DNA of 54,050 nucleotides from Bacillota bacterium (lineage in GTDB: Bacteria > Bacillota > Sulfobacillia > Sulfobacillales > Sulfobacillaceae). The notes under the pieces are model-generated. The model searched no databases and had not been told where the DNA came from. It saw nothing but the letters and a program-made list of their open reading frames with translations. Positions 1-7,753 of this stretch are shown here, in pieces (within the stretch, counting starts at the first letter, position 1; the number at the start of each line of letters is the position of its first letter). Location: contig JAJZZP010000102.1 in assembly GCA_021797515.1 (NCBI GenBank), forward strand, positions 1 to 54,050, in the 5' to 3' direction. The position numbers and the translations under genes are program-made.

Positions 1-2
1 CG

Positions 3-104
3 GGCCGCAAAGTGGACGACGAGACCATGAACGCGCTCAACATCGAACGCCAGACCTTTCATGGGGAGTGGAATTATGTGGTCAAGCCGCAACCCCAATC
101 ATAA
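3..104 (+). CDS. ISAzo13-type transposase, C-terminal end (partial)
   Basis: The window opens inside a reading frame that encodes 33 residues and stops at 102-104. The tail contains NIERQTFHGEWNYVVKP, which resembles the C-terminus of ISAzo13-family DDE transposases (usual form: N-L-x-F-H-G-x-W-N-Y). Only this end is visible, so whether the element is intact cannot be judged. It faces the minus-strand glycan operon tail to tail across about 120 bases with no visible gene. Confidence 0.6.
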   Translation, partial: GRKVDDETMNALNIERQTFHGEWNYVVKPQPQS

Positions 105-225
105 ACTTTATTATTGCGTACCGCCTTAAACTCGTTGCTTAGCCATTCCCGGACCTGCGTCGGGCTCTGCCGAACGCCCGACAACGCCTTCAATGGTCAC
201 AGAGCTACAACGTCCATGAATTTCC

Positions 226-1344
226 TCAATTGTTGTTCGCGAGAGGCATAACTTCGGATGCCGTTAGACCATATTCCCCAAGTAGATGGTCAACGATGCG
301 TTCAGCGGCATGCCCGTCGCCATAAGGGCTCCCTCGAGCATAACGAACGTGCCCATTGAGGGTTTCCATCGCAACGTCTATAATACGGTCACGGTTGTGC
401 CCCACTAAATAACCGTAACCTCCAGAAACTACCTCGGGTCGCTCAGTTTCCTCCCGAGCTATCAACAAGGGAATTCCTAAAATTGGGGCTTCTTCTTGAA
501 TGCCACCCGAATCGCTAATCACGAGGTCTGCCGTGTTCAAAAATCCGATCCAACTTTCATATTCCATGGGCTCGATGATTTCCACCTGACCATGGGATAA
601 AAATTCGTGGGCAGCCTGCACAACCACAGGATTGGGATGTAATGGCAGGAATAATTCAATATCTGGATATTGAGCTAAGGCGCTCAAGGCGGTAAAAATT
701 TGCGGTAGATAGGGATGATTCTCTCTGCGATGAATTGTGGCTACAATCCGACGTTGTTTTCGTTGTTTAGGCCAAGCATTACTGTCATGGGGGGCATGAA
801 CAATCGTGGTTAAGGCATCGACTATAGGGTTTCCAGTAACATAAATTTTGCCTGGTACTCGTTCACTGGCAAGATTTGCTGCTGCATGATCTGAGGGTGC
901 AAAGTTCCAGTGACTGAACGTGGCGATGATCCGTCGAAAGGTTTCCTCTGGAAAAGGGGTTTCCCGTAAATACGTACGCAGTCCAGCCTCCACATGGCCC
1001 ACCGGAATTCCGCAATGAAAAGCTGACAACGCCGTTGCCACCGCCGTTGCTGTATCTCCTTGAACGATCACCGCATCAGGGTGTTCTATCTCGAATACTT
1101 GTGTCATGGTTTCGAGTAAATGGGTCTCCAGTTCAATTAAAGTTTGGCCAGCTACCATAAGATTCAGTTGGTAAGACGTAGTTATTCCAAATCGTTCCAT
1201 AATCGAAGGCATCAAATCCGTATGTTGGCCTGTATTAACCCCCAGATACGAGATCGTTGGGATAGTGCTCAGGATCTTAGCTATCGGTGCCAATTTAATA
1301 GCTTCAGGCCTCGTTCCAAATACCAACGCAACTTTCGGCATCAT
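226..1344 (-). CDS. wecB: UDP-N-acetylglucosamine 2-epimerase (non-hydrolysing)
   Basis: This 372-residue cytoplasmic enzyme interconverts UDP-GlcNAc and UDP-ManNAc for cell-surface polysaccharide or glycoprotein glycans. Family motifs are all present: FGTRPEAIKLAPI at the N-terminus, QGDTATA, GHVEAGLRTY, PFPEETFRR and, near residue 280, ISDSGGIQEEAPILGIP, the UDP-binding segment of the GT-B-like fold. Length is normal for the family. The start codon ATGATG overlaps the stop of the upstream methyltransferase gene, so translation is probably coupled. It is the last gene of a six-gene minus-strand operon of glycosyltransferases and a methyltransferase, so it probably supplies ManNAc-type precursor to that pathway. 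Family assignment is firm; the final glycan is unknown. Confidence 0.93.
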   Translation of the reverse strand: MMPKVALVFGTRPEAIKLAPIAKILSTIPTISYLGVNTGQHTDLMPSIMERFGITTSYQLNLMVAGQTLIELETHLLETMTQVFEIEHPDAVIVQGDTATAVATALSAFHCGIPVGHVEAGLRTYLRETPFPEETFRRIIATFSHWNFAPSDHAAANLASERVPGKIYVTGNPIVDALTTIVHAPHDSNAWPKQRKQRRIVATIHRRENHPYLPQIFTALSALAQYPDIELFLPLHPNPVVVQAAHEFLSHGQVEIIEPMEYESWIGFLNTADLVISDSGGIQEEAPILGIPLLIAREETERPEVVSGGYGYLVGHNRDRIIDVAMETLNGHVRYARGSPYGDGHAAERIVDHLLGEYGLTASEVMPLANNN

Positions 1345-2009
1345 GGCGTATCCTCGACCTCCTGTTGAGTCCGCAATATCGCGCGAAAGCAGCGGAGATG
1401 GCCATCCGGGGACGTTAAGCCCCCGGAGCGGATGGAAAAATCCACCGGCCCCGCAAATTTCAATCCGGCAACCCTAATTGCATATTGAAAAAACGCCATA
1501 TTTACCGCCGGATAGTCAAACGTAAGAACCATTAGACCTTGGGATTTCATTACACGCCTGAATTCCGTCAGGGCCCGCAACTGCTCTTCCTGAGGAAGAT
1601 GTTCAAGAACGGATAGGCAAAAAACTCGATCCATTACCCGAGACCCGTAGGGCAGTTCCAAAATCGACGCAAGATCACAACGAAGGCGGGAGCGATCTAC
1701 TATTTGCAGAACTTGGAATGCGTCATTACCTAAGTCTTCTTTTATCTCTTGTTGCATAGCACACCAGTCTCTGATGCGAGGATCTATGTCGCAAGCGTAC
1801 GTAAGGCGGCAATGACTAGCTAGCCAAAACTTAAAGGGATGGGATATACCTGAGCCAGCGTCCAAGACATCCAGCGAGCTGCCGGCGAAATTTTCTGCCC
1901 ATTGATATTCATACGGCCGACTCCACCACATGGATGGCAGAGGCACTATTACGGTCTCGGTTTTCGCATCCGAAGTAAGAACAAATCGACTGACCCACTG
2001 CTCTTCCAT
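1341..2009 (-). CDS. Class I SAM-dependent methyltransferase
   Basis: A protein of 222 residues with a Rossmann methyltransferase core: VLDAGSGISHPFKFWLA matches motif I (SAM binding), YACDIDPRI is the acidic loop after strand 2, and DRVFCLSVLEHLPQEEQLRAL is the motif typical of UbiE/Methyltransf_11 proteins. A start at 2009 is preferred over the longer frame because GGGAGG lies only a few bases upstream of this ATG; the alternative ATG at 2024 would put this Shine-Dalgarno inside the gene. It begins 4 bases after the end of the glycosyltransferase gene at 2014 and overlaps wecB at its 3' end. Context suggests it methylates a sugar or a glycosylated product, which is an inference. Confidence 0.85.
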   Translation of the reverse strand: MEEQWVSRFVLTSDAKTETVIVPLPSMWWSRPYEYQWAENFAGSSLDVLDAGSGISHPFKFWLASHCRLTYACDIDPRIRDWCAMQQEIKEDLGNDAFQVLQIVDRSRLRCDLASILELPYGSRVMDRVFCLSVLEHLPQEEQLRALTEFRRVMKSQGLMVLTFDYPAVNMAFFQYAIRVAGLKFAGPVDFSIRSGGLTSPDGHLRCFRAILRTQQEVEDTP

Positions 2010-2013
2010 ATGA

Positions 2014-3108
2014 CTACCTCCCAACCCCCGACGGAAATCCGTAAACTCTTTCCAATGCTTCAGTCCACGCCCGTTGCCAACGTTCCTGCCTAAAACTCAG
2101 AGCCGATTCATAAGCATGTTGGGATAACTGATTTCGCAGTTCCCGATCCCAAATAAGGCGGTTAATCGCTTGACTAATGGCATCAACACGGGGGGCGACG
2201 AGAAGACCGTTGTATTCAGAAAGGATAAGATTGGTTAGCCCGCCGACATTCGTCGCTACTACGGCGCATCCTGAAGCCATGGCCTCCAGACACGATAAAG
2301 AGGTTCCCTCGCTGTACGAAGAAGGGATCACCACAATGTCGGCTAAACGATACAGTTCGGACATCTTCTCGAATGGCGTGGTTATGACTTCGACACGATC
2401 ACGAAACGCCAGCGCTGCGATTTCCGATTCGAAGTGAGCATTATAGGGTCCGTTGTTCTGATCCACACTCATGATAAAACGAGCATCAGGATGCACGTCG
2501 ACCAACGTCTGCACGGCATCTAGAAACAGATTAATACCGCGCGCTGGATCGAGGCGTCTAGGGAAGAGTATTACAGGTGGCCCCAGGCGAGGAGACACCG
2601 GGGGTTTAAATTCGTTGACATTGACAAAATTGGGAATGACGGTAATTTTGTGGGCTAGCGATGGATACACAGCTCGAATCACATTAAGGAAATTATAGTC
2701 GACCGAGATAACTTCCTGCGCCTGTTCCAAAGCCATTCTTGAGGATTCAAGTTGGGTACGGACGTCCAAACCCGGCGCATCCCACCACACACCGTGCGAA
2801 ACCACCAAAGAATAAGGGCGATAAGCAATTGGTTCTTGCATAATAGACAGATACAGGCATCGAGTGGTTTGATGATGTATCGATTCCATCGCCGCCAAAA
2901 GACTCAGCCGGGCCAGACCATGACCATGGATGGCGATGCCATCGATAGTCTTTACCCAGTCCGAATTCCCATTTTGGTGCACGTCGACCGTGAATCCTGC
3001 GGTCCTGGCCGCTTGAATTAAGGCCCACGCCATCCGTTCCAAACCACCGACCACCGGACGAGTGCCGTCCCAAGTCAGGAGATTCGGCATAATGATAGAA
3101 AGTTTCAT
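2014..3108 (-). CDS. Glycosyltransferase family 4 (GT-B fold)
   Basis: This 364-residue glycosyltransferase has an N-terminal GT-B domain starting KLSIIMPNLLTWDGTRPVVGG and a C-terminal GT1/GT4 domain. The latter carries the nucleotide-sugar site: ILFPRRLDPARGINLFL around residue 190 and the E-x7-E motif in PSSYSEGTSLSCLEAMASG around residue 285. It transfers a sugar from an activated donor at the inner membrane or in the cytosol. GGAG of the preferred ribosome site lies at the end of the upstream GT2 gene, only 3 bases away. The second GT4 of the operon (4662-5786) shares the SEGTSLSCLEAMASGCAV block, so the two are paralogues. Donor and acceptor are not predictable from sequence alone. Confidence 0.9.
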   Translation of the reverse strand: MKLSIIMPNLLTWDGTRPVVGGLERMAWALIQAARTAGFTVDVHQNGNSDWVKTIDGIAIHGHGLARLSLLAAMESIHHQTTRCLYLSIMQEPIAYRPYSLVVSHGVWWDAPGLDVRTQLESSRMALEQAQEVISVDYNFLNVIRAVYPSLAHKITVIPNFVNVNEFKPPVSPRLGPPVILFPRRLDPARGINLFLDAVQTLVDVHPDARFIMSVDQNNGPYNAHFESEIAALAFRDRVEVITTPFEKMSELYRLADIVVIPSSYSEGTSLSCLEAMASGCAVVATNVGGLTNLILSEYNGLLVAPRVDAISQAINRLIWDRELRNQLSQHAYESALSFRQERWQRAWTEALERVYGFPSGVGR

Positions 3109-3111
3109 CAG

Positions 3112-3840
3112 TTACTCTCCTTTCCCCTCAAACCAACCCGGACTCGCCAATGGTATCCACGGCTCGAGCGTGACCGTGGTAGACAGCACGCTTTCCGTGT
3201 GCGGTTGAACGTGGCCATATACGGCCAAATCCCTTTCCCGATAGAACAGATATTTGGAGAGATGCTCCTCCCCGCGTGCCCAACCGTAATGTTGTACCCG
3301 CAGGTGACTATAGAATGTTACACGGTCTCGATAGGATACTGGGAATCTGCCGCAGTGAATGGGCTGCGCCATCCAGACCGGTGCCAGCATTTTGTCGTAG
3401 CGCACCATGAGGGGGGAAAACCGGTTCCAAGGATTCCAGGCGCCGTCGATGCGTATTTGATCCATGCTTTTCCAGAAATCAAAAATCCGAAAAGCAACCG
3501 CATCGAAGTCATTTTGATTCACTAGTTTTGGCAACTCAACCAAGGCACGATCTTCAAGCAATTCGTCAGCGTCCAATGCCAAAATCCAATCGGGTTCCTC
3601 GTAACCCACGAGTTGCCACAAATGTTGGCGGAGAGCTGCTTCATCTTTCTGAAACCACGGAAAATCCCCACGGTAATACCGAACCTTGCCATAAGTGTGG
3701 CACAACCATGCAGTTTCATCTGTTGACGCATCATCATACACCACAGTACAATCGGTTAATACCGATAGTTGATCCAAAACCTGCCTCAGCCACCGAGAGG
3801 CCTCATTATGCACGGGTAACATCGATACAATGCGCGACAT
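3112..3840 (-). CDS. Glycosyltransferase family 2 (GT-A fold)
   Basis: This 242-residue GT-A enzyme starts RIVSMLPVHNEASRWLRQVL and then has VVYDDASTDET and the metal-binding DxD-type motif in WILALDADELL near residue 110. No membrane helix is seen, so it is a soluble inverting transferase. The start at 3840 is chosen because GGAGG sits 7 bases upstream; the frame extends two codons further to a TTG. About 150 bases without a gene separate it from the upstream Cys-rich gene, the largest gap in the operon, so an internal promoter is possible, although none is convincing. Confidence 0.88.
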   Translation of the reverse strand: MSRIVSMLPVHNEASRWLRQVLDQLSVLTDCTVVYDDASTDETAWLCHTYGKVRYYRGDFPWFQKDEAALRQHLWQLVGYEEPDWILALDADELLEDRALVELPKLVNQNDFDAVAFRIFDFWKSMDQIRIDGAWNPWNRFSPLMVRYDKMLAPVWMAQPIHCGRFPVSYRDRVTFYSHLRVQHYGWARGEEHLSKYLFYRERDLAVYGHVQPHTESVLSTTVTLEPWIPLASPGWFEGKGE

Positions 3841-3993
3841 TGCCAAACCTCCAATCGTTGGTTCACCTGATTATTAAAATCCATATTTTACCAATCCAGT
3901 CTCTAATTACTTTATGAGGTGGAATCCTGCCAGGTGCACGCCCTGCTAAAAATCTTTACGATTGGATCGATGTACGAGCATTCTATTCAACTT

Positions 3994-4656
3994 TCACGTG
4001 TTGGCACGCTTAGATAGGCGACGCCACCATGGCGTTCGGACCACAACGGGATCCGGATCCTCGTCCTGGGCACTGTGTATAGCATTTCCGCGAATTCGCG
4101 TAAGGCTTGAGAAGCGTTCTGTTCGCAGCACAGGAATTAAGGGCGTGGTTGCCGAAATGGCAAAGCACCCGAAACAAGATACCTCGGTCATTGCCAACCA
4201 ACGCCCTTGTTGTGGGAATGCCACTGAAAAGACCCGTGTAATCGGTGCCGCTGTGGCATATATCTCAACCGTTGTAGCATCAGTCGAGATCGAAAATACT
4301 CCGGTTATAAAAAGAGTTACCACAAGGCTGCTTTCGGTTGCAAAAGTGGCTGCCTTTATATGAAAGGTTCCACAAGGTATTGTCTGCGGCAATGGCCCTA
4401 CCACAGGAACCGGTCCTTGTGGCGCCAGGGTTAATGACAGTTGCTCCTGATAAGCTAACGAGCAAAGTACACGAGAAACTTGGATGCAGGTAGGACAATA
4501 TTGGGGCTGTTCCGACGGAATGGCCGCCAAAATGGTGACATGAGATGTTACCTCATGGACCAGCCCGAGGCATAAGCTCAACGAACATAAAAATTGGATG
4601 CTCTCGGTTCCGATGCGGTTGCCTGGGATTTCAACCAACGAACTAAACAATGGCAT
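3994..4656 (-). CDS. Cys-rich beta-structured hypothetical protein in glycan operon
   Basis: This gene encodes 220 residues and I do not recognise a family. The start is well supported: AGAGGTG lies 11 bases upstream of the ATG, and the gene begins 6 bases after the glycosyltransferase upstream. The protein has no obvious signal peptide or membrane helix. It has an N-terminal half with clustered cysteines (CSLSLC, then CPTC and two further Cys), a middle with alternating hydrophobic and polar residues typical of beta strands, a CFGC pair, and a basic, polar tail with PWWRRLSKR. The paired cysteines and beta propensity would fit a disulfide-stabilised structural (for example spore or surface) protein, but this is a guess from composition and context. 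Confidence 0.6.
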   Translation of the reverse strand: MPLFSSLVEIPGNRIGTESIQFLCSLSLCLGLVHEVTSHVTILAAIPSEQPQYCPTCIQVSRVLCSLAYQEQLSLTLAPQGPVPVVGPLPQTIPCGTFHIKAATFATESSLVVTLFITGVFSISTDATTVEIYATAAPITRVFSVAFPQQGRWLAMTEVSCFGCFAISATTPLIPVLRTERFSSLTRIRGNAIHSAQDEDPDPVVVRTPWWRRLSKRANT

Positions 4657-4661
4657 GGATA

Positions 4662-5786
4662 TTACAGCACCTCTTCAATGATTCGGGCCCACGTCGATCG
4701 CCAGCGATCCAAACTAAATGTTTCTGCCACTTCACGAGCATGGTTTCCAATTCGCAATCTGAGCTCTGGCCCATTTACTAGACGATTAGTGGCATCAACC
4801 AAGGCTCGCGCAGTGGGGTCGATTACAATCCCGCTATACTCGTCTTGCACTAAGTCTGCCAACCCTCCTACAGTAGTGGTCACCACTGCGCACCCGCTAG
4901 CCATGGCTTCCAAGCAGGATAACGAGGTGCCTTCACTGGACTTGGTTGGTATCCAAACAATATCGGCATAACGGTACAGTTCTGCCATTAAATGCGGCGG
5001 CAGCCAATAATAGAAAATCCGATCATGGGAGGCAGCCCATGCTGTCATGGTTCGTTCCATGGCATCATCGTGCGCCCTTCCCACAAAATGCACTTCTATA
5101 TCGGGATTAGATTCCGTTAGCCATAAGGCAGCCTTTCCGGCTTCATTAATGCCTCTCACGGTAGTTGCACGACGGGGAAACACTACCCGCACGCGCGTTG
5201 AGGTGGAGTCGATGTCATGCCGCTTTTTCGGATAAAATGCATCCAAGTCCACGAAATTAGGAACATAGCTGAATTTTTGCGCCAGAATAGGCCAGGTTGC
5301 TCGGACCCAATTGATAGTTGCAGTGTCCACGGACACAACAGAACTGACACCCGAAATGGCCATTTGCAGCCGTCGCAGCCATTCATTGCGATCCTGCCCA
5401 TTGGGTAGAAATTTGTCCATTCCCGAATGGTCCCAGTAAATGCCATGCGAAACGGAAATGCTTTTGGGAAATACCGTAGGATAAGCCAGATACATCACAA
5501 AATATATGGCTGCATCGGCATCTACGGCCTGTTCGAAGAACACTTGGTTCAAATGGGGCATTGTTTGGTACGGTGTTTCCGTTTCTGGAATTCCCCGGAT
5601 AGGTACACCCGGAATAATTTCCTTGCGCCAATTATCCCCAACCTGCCACCATTCGACATCATAATCCATATCGAGTAACAACCGAGTTAGTTCAACACCG
5701 TATCGTTCTGCCCCACCGTAGACTTGGCGTATACCAGACGGTTCAAAGTGGTTGGAAGTTAAAATCGCAATCCGTGTCTTCATCAT
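4662..5786 (-). CDS. Glycosyltransferase family 4, first gene of the glycan operon
   Basis: This 374-residue GT-B enzyme starts with two adjacent ATGs 6 bases after AAAGGAG. The N-terminal domain has the glycine-rich GGAERYGVELTRLL that GT4 enzymes use next to the donor site. The C-terminal domain has VVFPRRATTVRGINEAG and the E-x7-E motif in PTKSSEGTSLSCLEAMASG. It is a close paralogue of the 2014-3108 protein in its second half. The gene lies 94 bases downstream of the TasA-like gene on the same strand. A hairpin made of GGGGA/TCCCC (5826-5850) in between may attenuate but lacks a T tract, so co-transcription is possible. Confidence 0.9.
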   Translation of the reverse strand: MMKTRIAILTSNHFEPSGIRQVYGGAERYGVELTRLLLDMDYDVEWWQVGDNWRKEIIPGVPIRGIPETETPYQTMPHLNQVFFEQAVDADAAIYFVMYLAYPTVFPKSISVSHGIYWDHSGMDKFLPNGQDRNEWLRRLQMAISGVSSVVSVDTATINWVRATWPILAQKFSYVPNFVDLDAFYPKKRHDIDSTSTRVRVVFPRRATTVRGINEAGKAALWLTESNPDIEVHFVGRAHDDAMERTMTAWAASHDRIFYYWLPPHLMAELYRYADIVWIPTKSSEGTSLSCLEAMASGCAVVTTTVGGLADLVQDEYSGIVIDPTARALVDATNRLVNGPELRLRIGNHAREVAETFSLDRWRSTWARIIEEVL

Positions 5787-5880
5787 GCTACTCCTTTTGT
5801 TGGCGAATTCCCACTTACCCCCTTAGGGGAAGCATCAATGGCGCCTCCCCGCTGCAGAGCCCAACTACTATGCTAGGAAG

Positions 5881-6348
5881 TTAGGATAAGGCTACAAATA
5901 CAATATCGAAGCCAACGTCGATGCTTTGATAACTTGAAGACGCAGTATTGGGCAACGTAACCACAAACTGAACATTTTCGTTGCCGATACTTAGTGGCAA
6001 TGCCTGACCAGGACTGGCTGGCTGATCAACTAAATCGTACATGGTTCCCGCAAACACGGGCGAGGCGGTGGCATTTGGCGATCCGGCGGTGACACTGACG
6101 ACTAATTCATCCACCAAACGCGTGGCAGCCCCAGAACTTGTACTTCCCGTTGGTGACCAATTGATGGTAATTTGGTAGAACTCATCAACCGTCCCCGTAT
6201 TTGACACGTTTGCCACACCAGTAACACTCGACCCGGGTGTAAAATTGGAACCGGTGATAATTGATGTGGTGGGCGACACGTTAACAGCGGTTGTTGCAGT
6301 GGCTGTTGTATTGCCCGTAGGATCTACAACCGCAAAAGAAAATGCCAT
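5881..6348 (-). CDS. Leaderless TasA/camelysin-like filament protein
   Basis: A 155-residue protein whose layout fits the TasA/CalY fold. Residues 35-65 read SNFTPGSSVTGVANVSNTGT, matching the family's N-L-x-P-G-D-S ... V-x-N-x-G-S block. A central L-V-D-E-L-V-V-S-V strand follows, and the C-terminus has QFVVTLPNTASSSYQ then a strand-rich end, matching V-x-L-P-x-x-A-x-N-x-Y-Q. Known TasA and camelysin have a signal peptide cut by SipW. Here the protein starts MAFSFAVVDPTGN with no charged n-region and no hydrophobic helix, although the start is firm (AAGGAG 9 bases upstream). Ser and Thr make up 43 of 155 residues, which suits O-glycosylation, and a glycosyltransferase operon lies directly downstream. 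It may assemble without Sec export, for example on the spore in the mother cell; that is inference. No sipW-like peptidase is in view. Confidence 0.65.
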   Translation of the reverse strand: MAFSFAVVDPTGNTTATATTAVNVSPTTSIITGSNFTPGSSVTGVANVSNTGTVDEFYQITINWSPTGSTSSGAATRLVDELVVSVTAGSPNATASPVFAGTMYDLVDQPASPGQALPLSIGNENVQFVVTLPNTASSSYQSIDVGFDIVFVALS

Positions 6349-6393
6349 CGATTCATCTCTCCTTCATTTAGCAAATTTTGGTATTTCCCATCC

Positions 6394-6422
6394 CACGTTA
6401 TGCTATACCCGGTCCACGGGTG
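6394..6422 (-). promoter_or_regulatory. Candidate promoter of the TasA-like gene (possibly sigma-K-like)
   Basis: On the minus strand CACC is followed after 16 bases by CATAACGTG, about 45 bases before the start codon. This partly matches the late mother-cell sigma-K pattern (AC in -35; CATANNNTA in -10), but the final TA is TG. A vegetative reading (TATAGC as -10) lacks a good -35 box. The call is weak and rests on pattern alone. Confidence 0.2.
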
Positions 6423-6533
6423 ACAATAAATGATGAAGAGTTTTAAAAACCGGGAACCCCGGGTCGGTATGCGGCCACCAATTTCCTTGATCACACGCAG
6501 CATCCTTGGTTAGCTGTACTGGGCGTCAAAACG

Positions 6534-6568
6534 AAAACGGCAACCCATTTTGTTTGGGTTGCCGTTTT
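6534..6568 (-). terminator. Rho-independent terminator of the cytochrome b operon
   Basis: A 14-base perfect stem (AAAACGGCAACCCA and its complement) with a short loop. On the minus strand it is followed by a T-rich run (TTTTCGTTTT). It lies just after the stop of the 66-residue membrane protein and separates this operon from the TasA-like gene downstream. Confidence 0.85.
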
Positions 6569-6588
6569 GAATATTGAATACTACCTGC

Positions 6589-6789
6589 CTAGTGCTGCAT
6601 TGGTCGATGCCGCAGTGGGGCCAATACTCCTAAGGTAACAAACGTACCAACAAGAATCTCTATCAGACCGATCACCATGGTGGGAGCACTCAGATCCACA
6701 AATCCCGAACTAAGGGTGCCAAATCCGATGATGCCCAGCGCACTTCCTACCACCATTCGGATTAGGTTCCAACTCCAATTACGACGCAT
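6589..6789 (-). CDS. Small two-helix membrane protein in cytochrome b operon
   Basis: This 66-residue protein has a short basic N-terminus (MRRNWSW) and two hydrophobic helices, about residues 11-31 and 36-58, followed by a short His/Arg-rich tail. The family is not recognised. Its start overlaps the end of the large cytochrome b subunit by 11 bases on the same strand, and a strong terminator follows, so it belongs to the operon. The ribosome binding site is poor, which fits translation coupled to the upstream gene. A role as a small structural subunit of the quinol oxidoreductase is possible but unproven. Confidence 0.6.
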   Translation of the reverse strand: MRRNWSWNLIRMVVGSALGIIGFGTLSSGFVDLSAPTMVIGLIEILVGTFVTLGVLAPLRHRPMQH

Positions 6790-7753
6790 GACTTTGATCC
6801 GGTGTCGCTACAGTGCCTTGGCCATTTGCATGGTTCCTGTAGAATTCACGCCAAATCAAACGGTGCACTCCCAGGTACCGGGGCAGTTTGTTTAGCCCGG
6901 GAATCCATGGTATCAAGGCCAAAGCCAACCAGAAGAGGAAACCGATACTTAATGCTAGCGCATCACTGGCCGACGAGTTGGCGACCACTGGCCATTGGTA
7001 AATCCACGTAGGAATGGTCATCCACCAAGCAGCAGGGTATCCGTTGATGGCCGGGTGAATGATTCCCCAGTTGCCGCCGACCAGACTTTGCGTGGCAGGA
7101 TCCTTTTGCAACGGTTGCCCTTGGAGGAACAACAGATAGTTTTGGTTGTCAAATCGCGTAGTTACCGAGGGATTCCGGATAAGCGCGCCCGACATCAATC
7201 CGCTCTTTCCAAGTGACAACGTAGCATTGATAAGTGTCGGCAATGGTCCATAATTGCCCTTTGGAACCACCACCACGCCATTTTGATATTGCCCTTTATT
7301 TAAGGCCGCCGTATACCGGGTCTCCCATAGAGCCTGTTGCGCGGGGCTAGCACTTTCGAATTGGGTCAATGCCGGAGCAATTGCCGGGTTAATCGAAGCA
7401 GCCATCTTCAAGGGATTTAAGATGAATTTCTGCTCGGCATTGATGGGATGGAGAATGCCGACGGTCTTTTGCAACACGCTTTCCACATTTCCCGTGCCGT
7501 TATTATACGGCGGCCCGTAATTTGCGATTTGTCCTTGGCCATCAAGCGCCCGTAGAGCAACTTGTTCGAATGCTACCGGATTACTGGTGGCATACCCCTT
7601 AATGGTTAACGGCTGCTTTTCTGGCACCGAAAACAGAATCGAGGCCACCAATACTACGATGGTCACAATCACGAAAGTGCTAAAAAGGTGTTTCACAAAG
7701 TCTTCCGGCACCATCCGGTAGCTTTTTACCATATCGTCAGAGGTCTTTGTCAT
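6779..7753 (-). CDS. Divergent cytochrome b C-terminal-domain-like membrane subunit
   Basis: This 324-residue protein is translated from an ATG that overlaps the stop of the cytochrome b N-terminal gene (ATGA). An N-terminal amphipathic stretch precedes one helix at about residues 24-43 (FVIVTIVVLVASILF). It is directly followed by VPEKQPLT, placed like the Qo-site loop of subunit IV. A long hydrophilic segment of about 190 residues follows, and then two or three C-terminal helices (WWMTIPTWIYQWP; ALALSIGFLFWLALALIPWI). Synteny with the b6-type gene makes it the subunit IV equivalent, but the large extracytoplasmic insertion is not seen in PetD (about 160 residues). No haem c motif (CxxCH) is present. 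Function in a menaquinol-oxidising complex is inferred from its partner. Confidence 0.7.
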   Translation of the reverse strand: MTKTSDDMVKSYRMVPEDFVKHLFSTFVIVTIVVLVASILFSVPEKQPLTIKGYATSNPVAFEQVALRALDGQGQIANYGPPYNNGTGNVESVLQKTVGILHPINAEQKFILNPLKMAASINPAIAPALTQFESASPAQQALWETRYTAALNKGQYQNGVVVVPKGNYGPLPTLINATLSLGKSGLMSGALIRNPSVTTRFDNQNYLLFLQGQPLQKDPATQSLVGGNWGIIHPAINGYPAAWWMTIPTWIYQWPVVANSSASDALALSIGFLFWLALALIPWIPGLNKLPRYLGVHRLIWREFYRNHANGQGTVATPDQSHAS

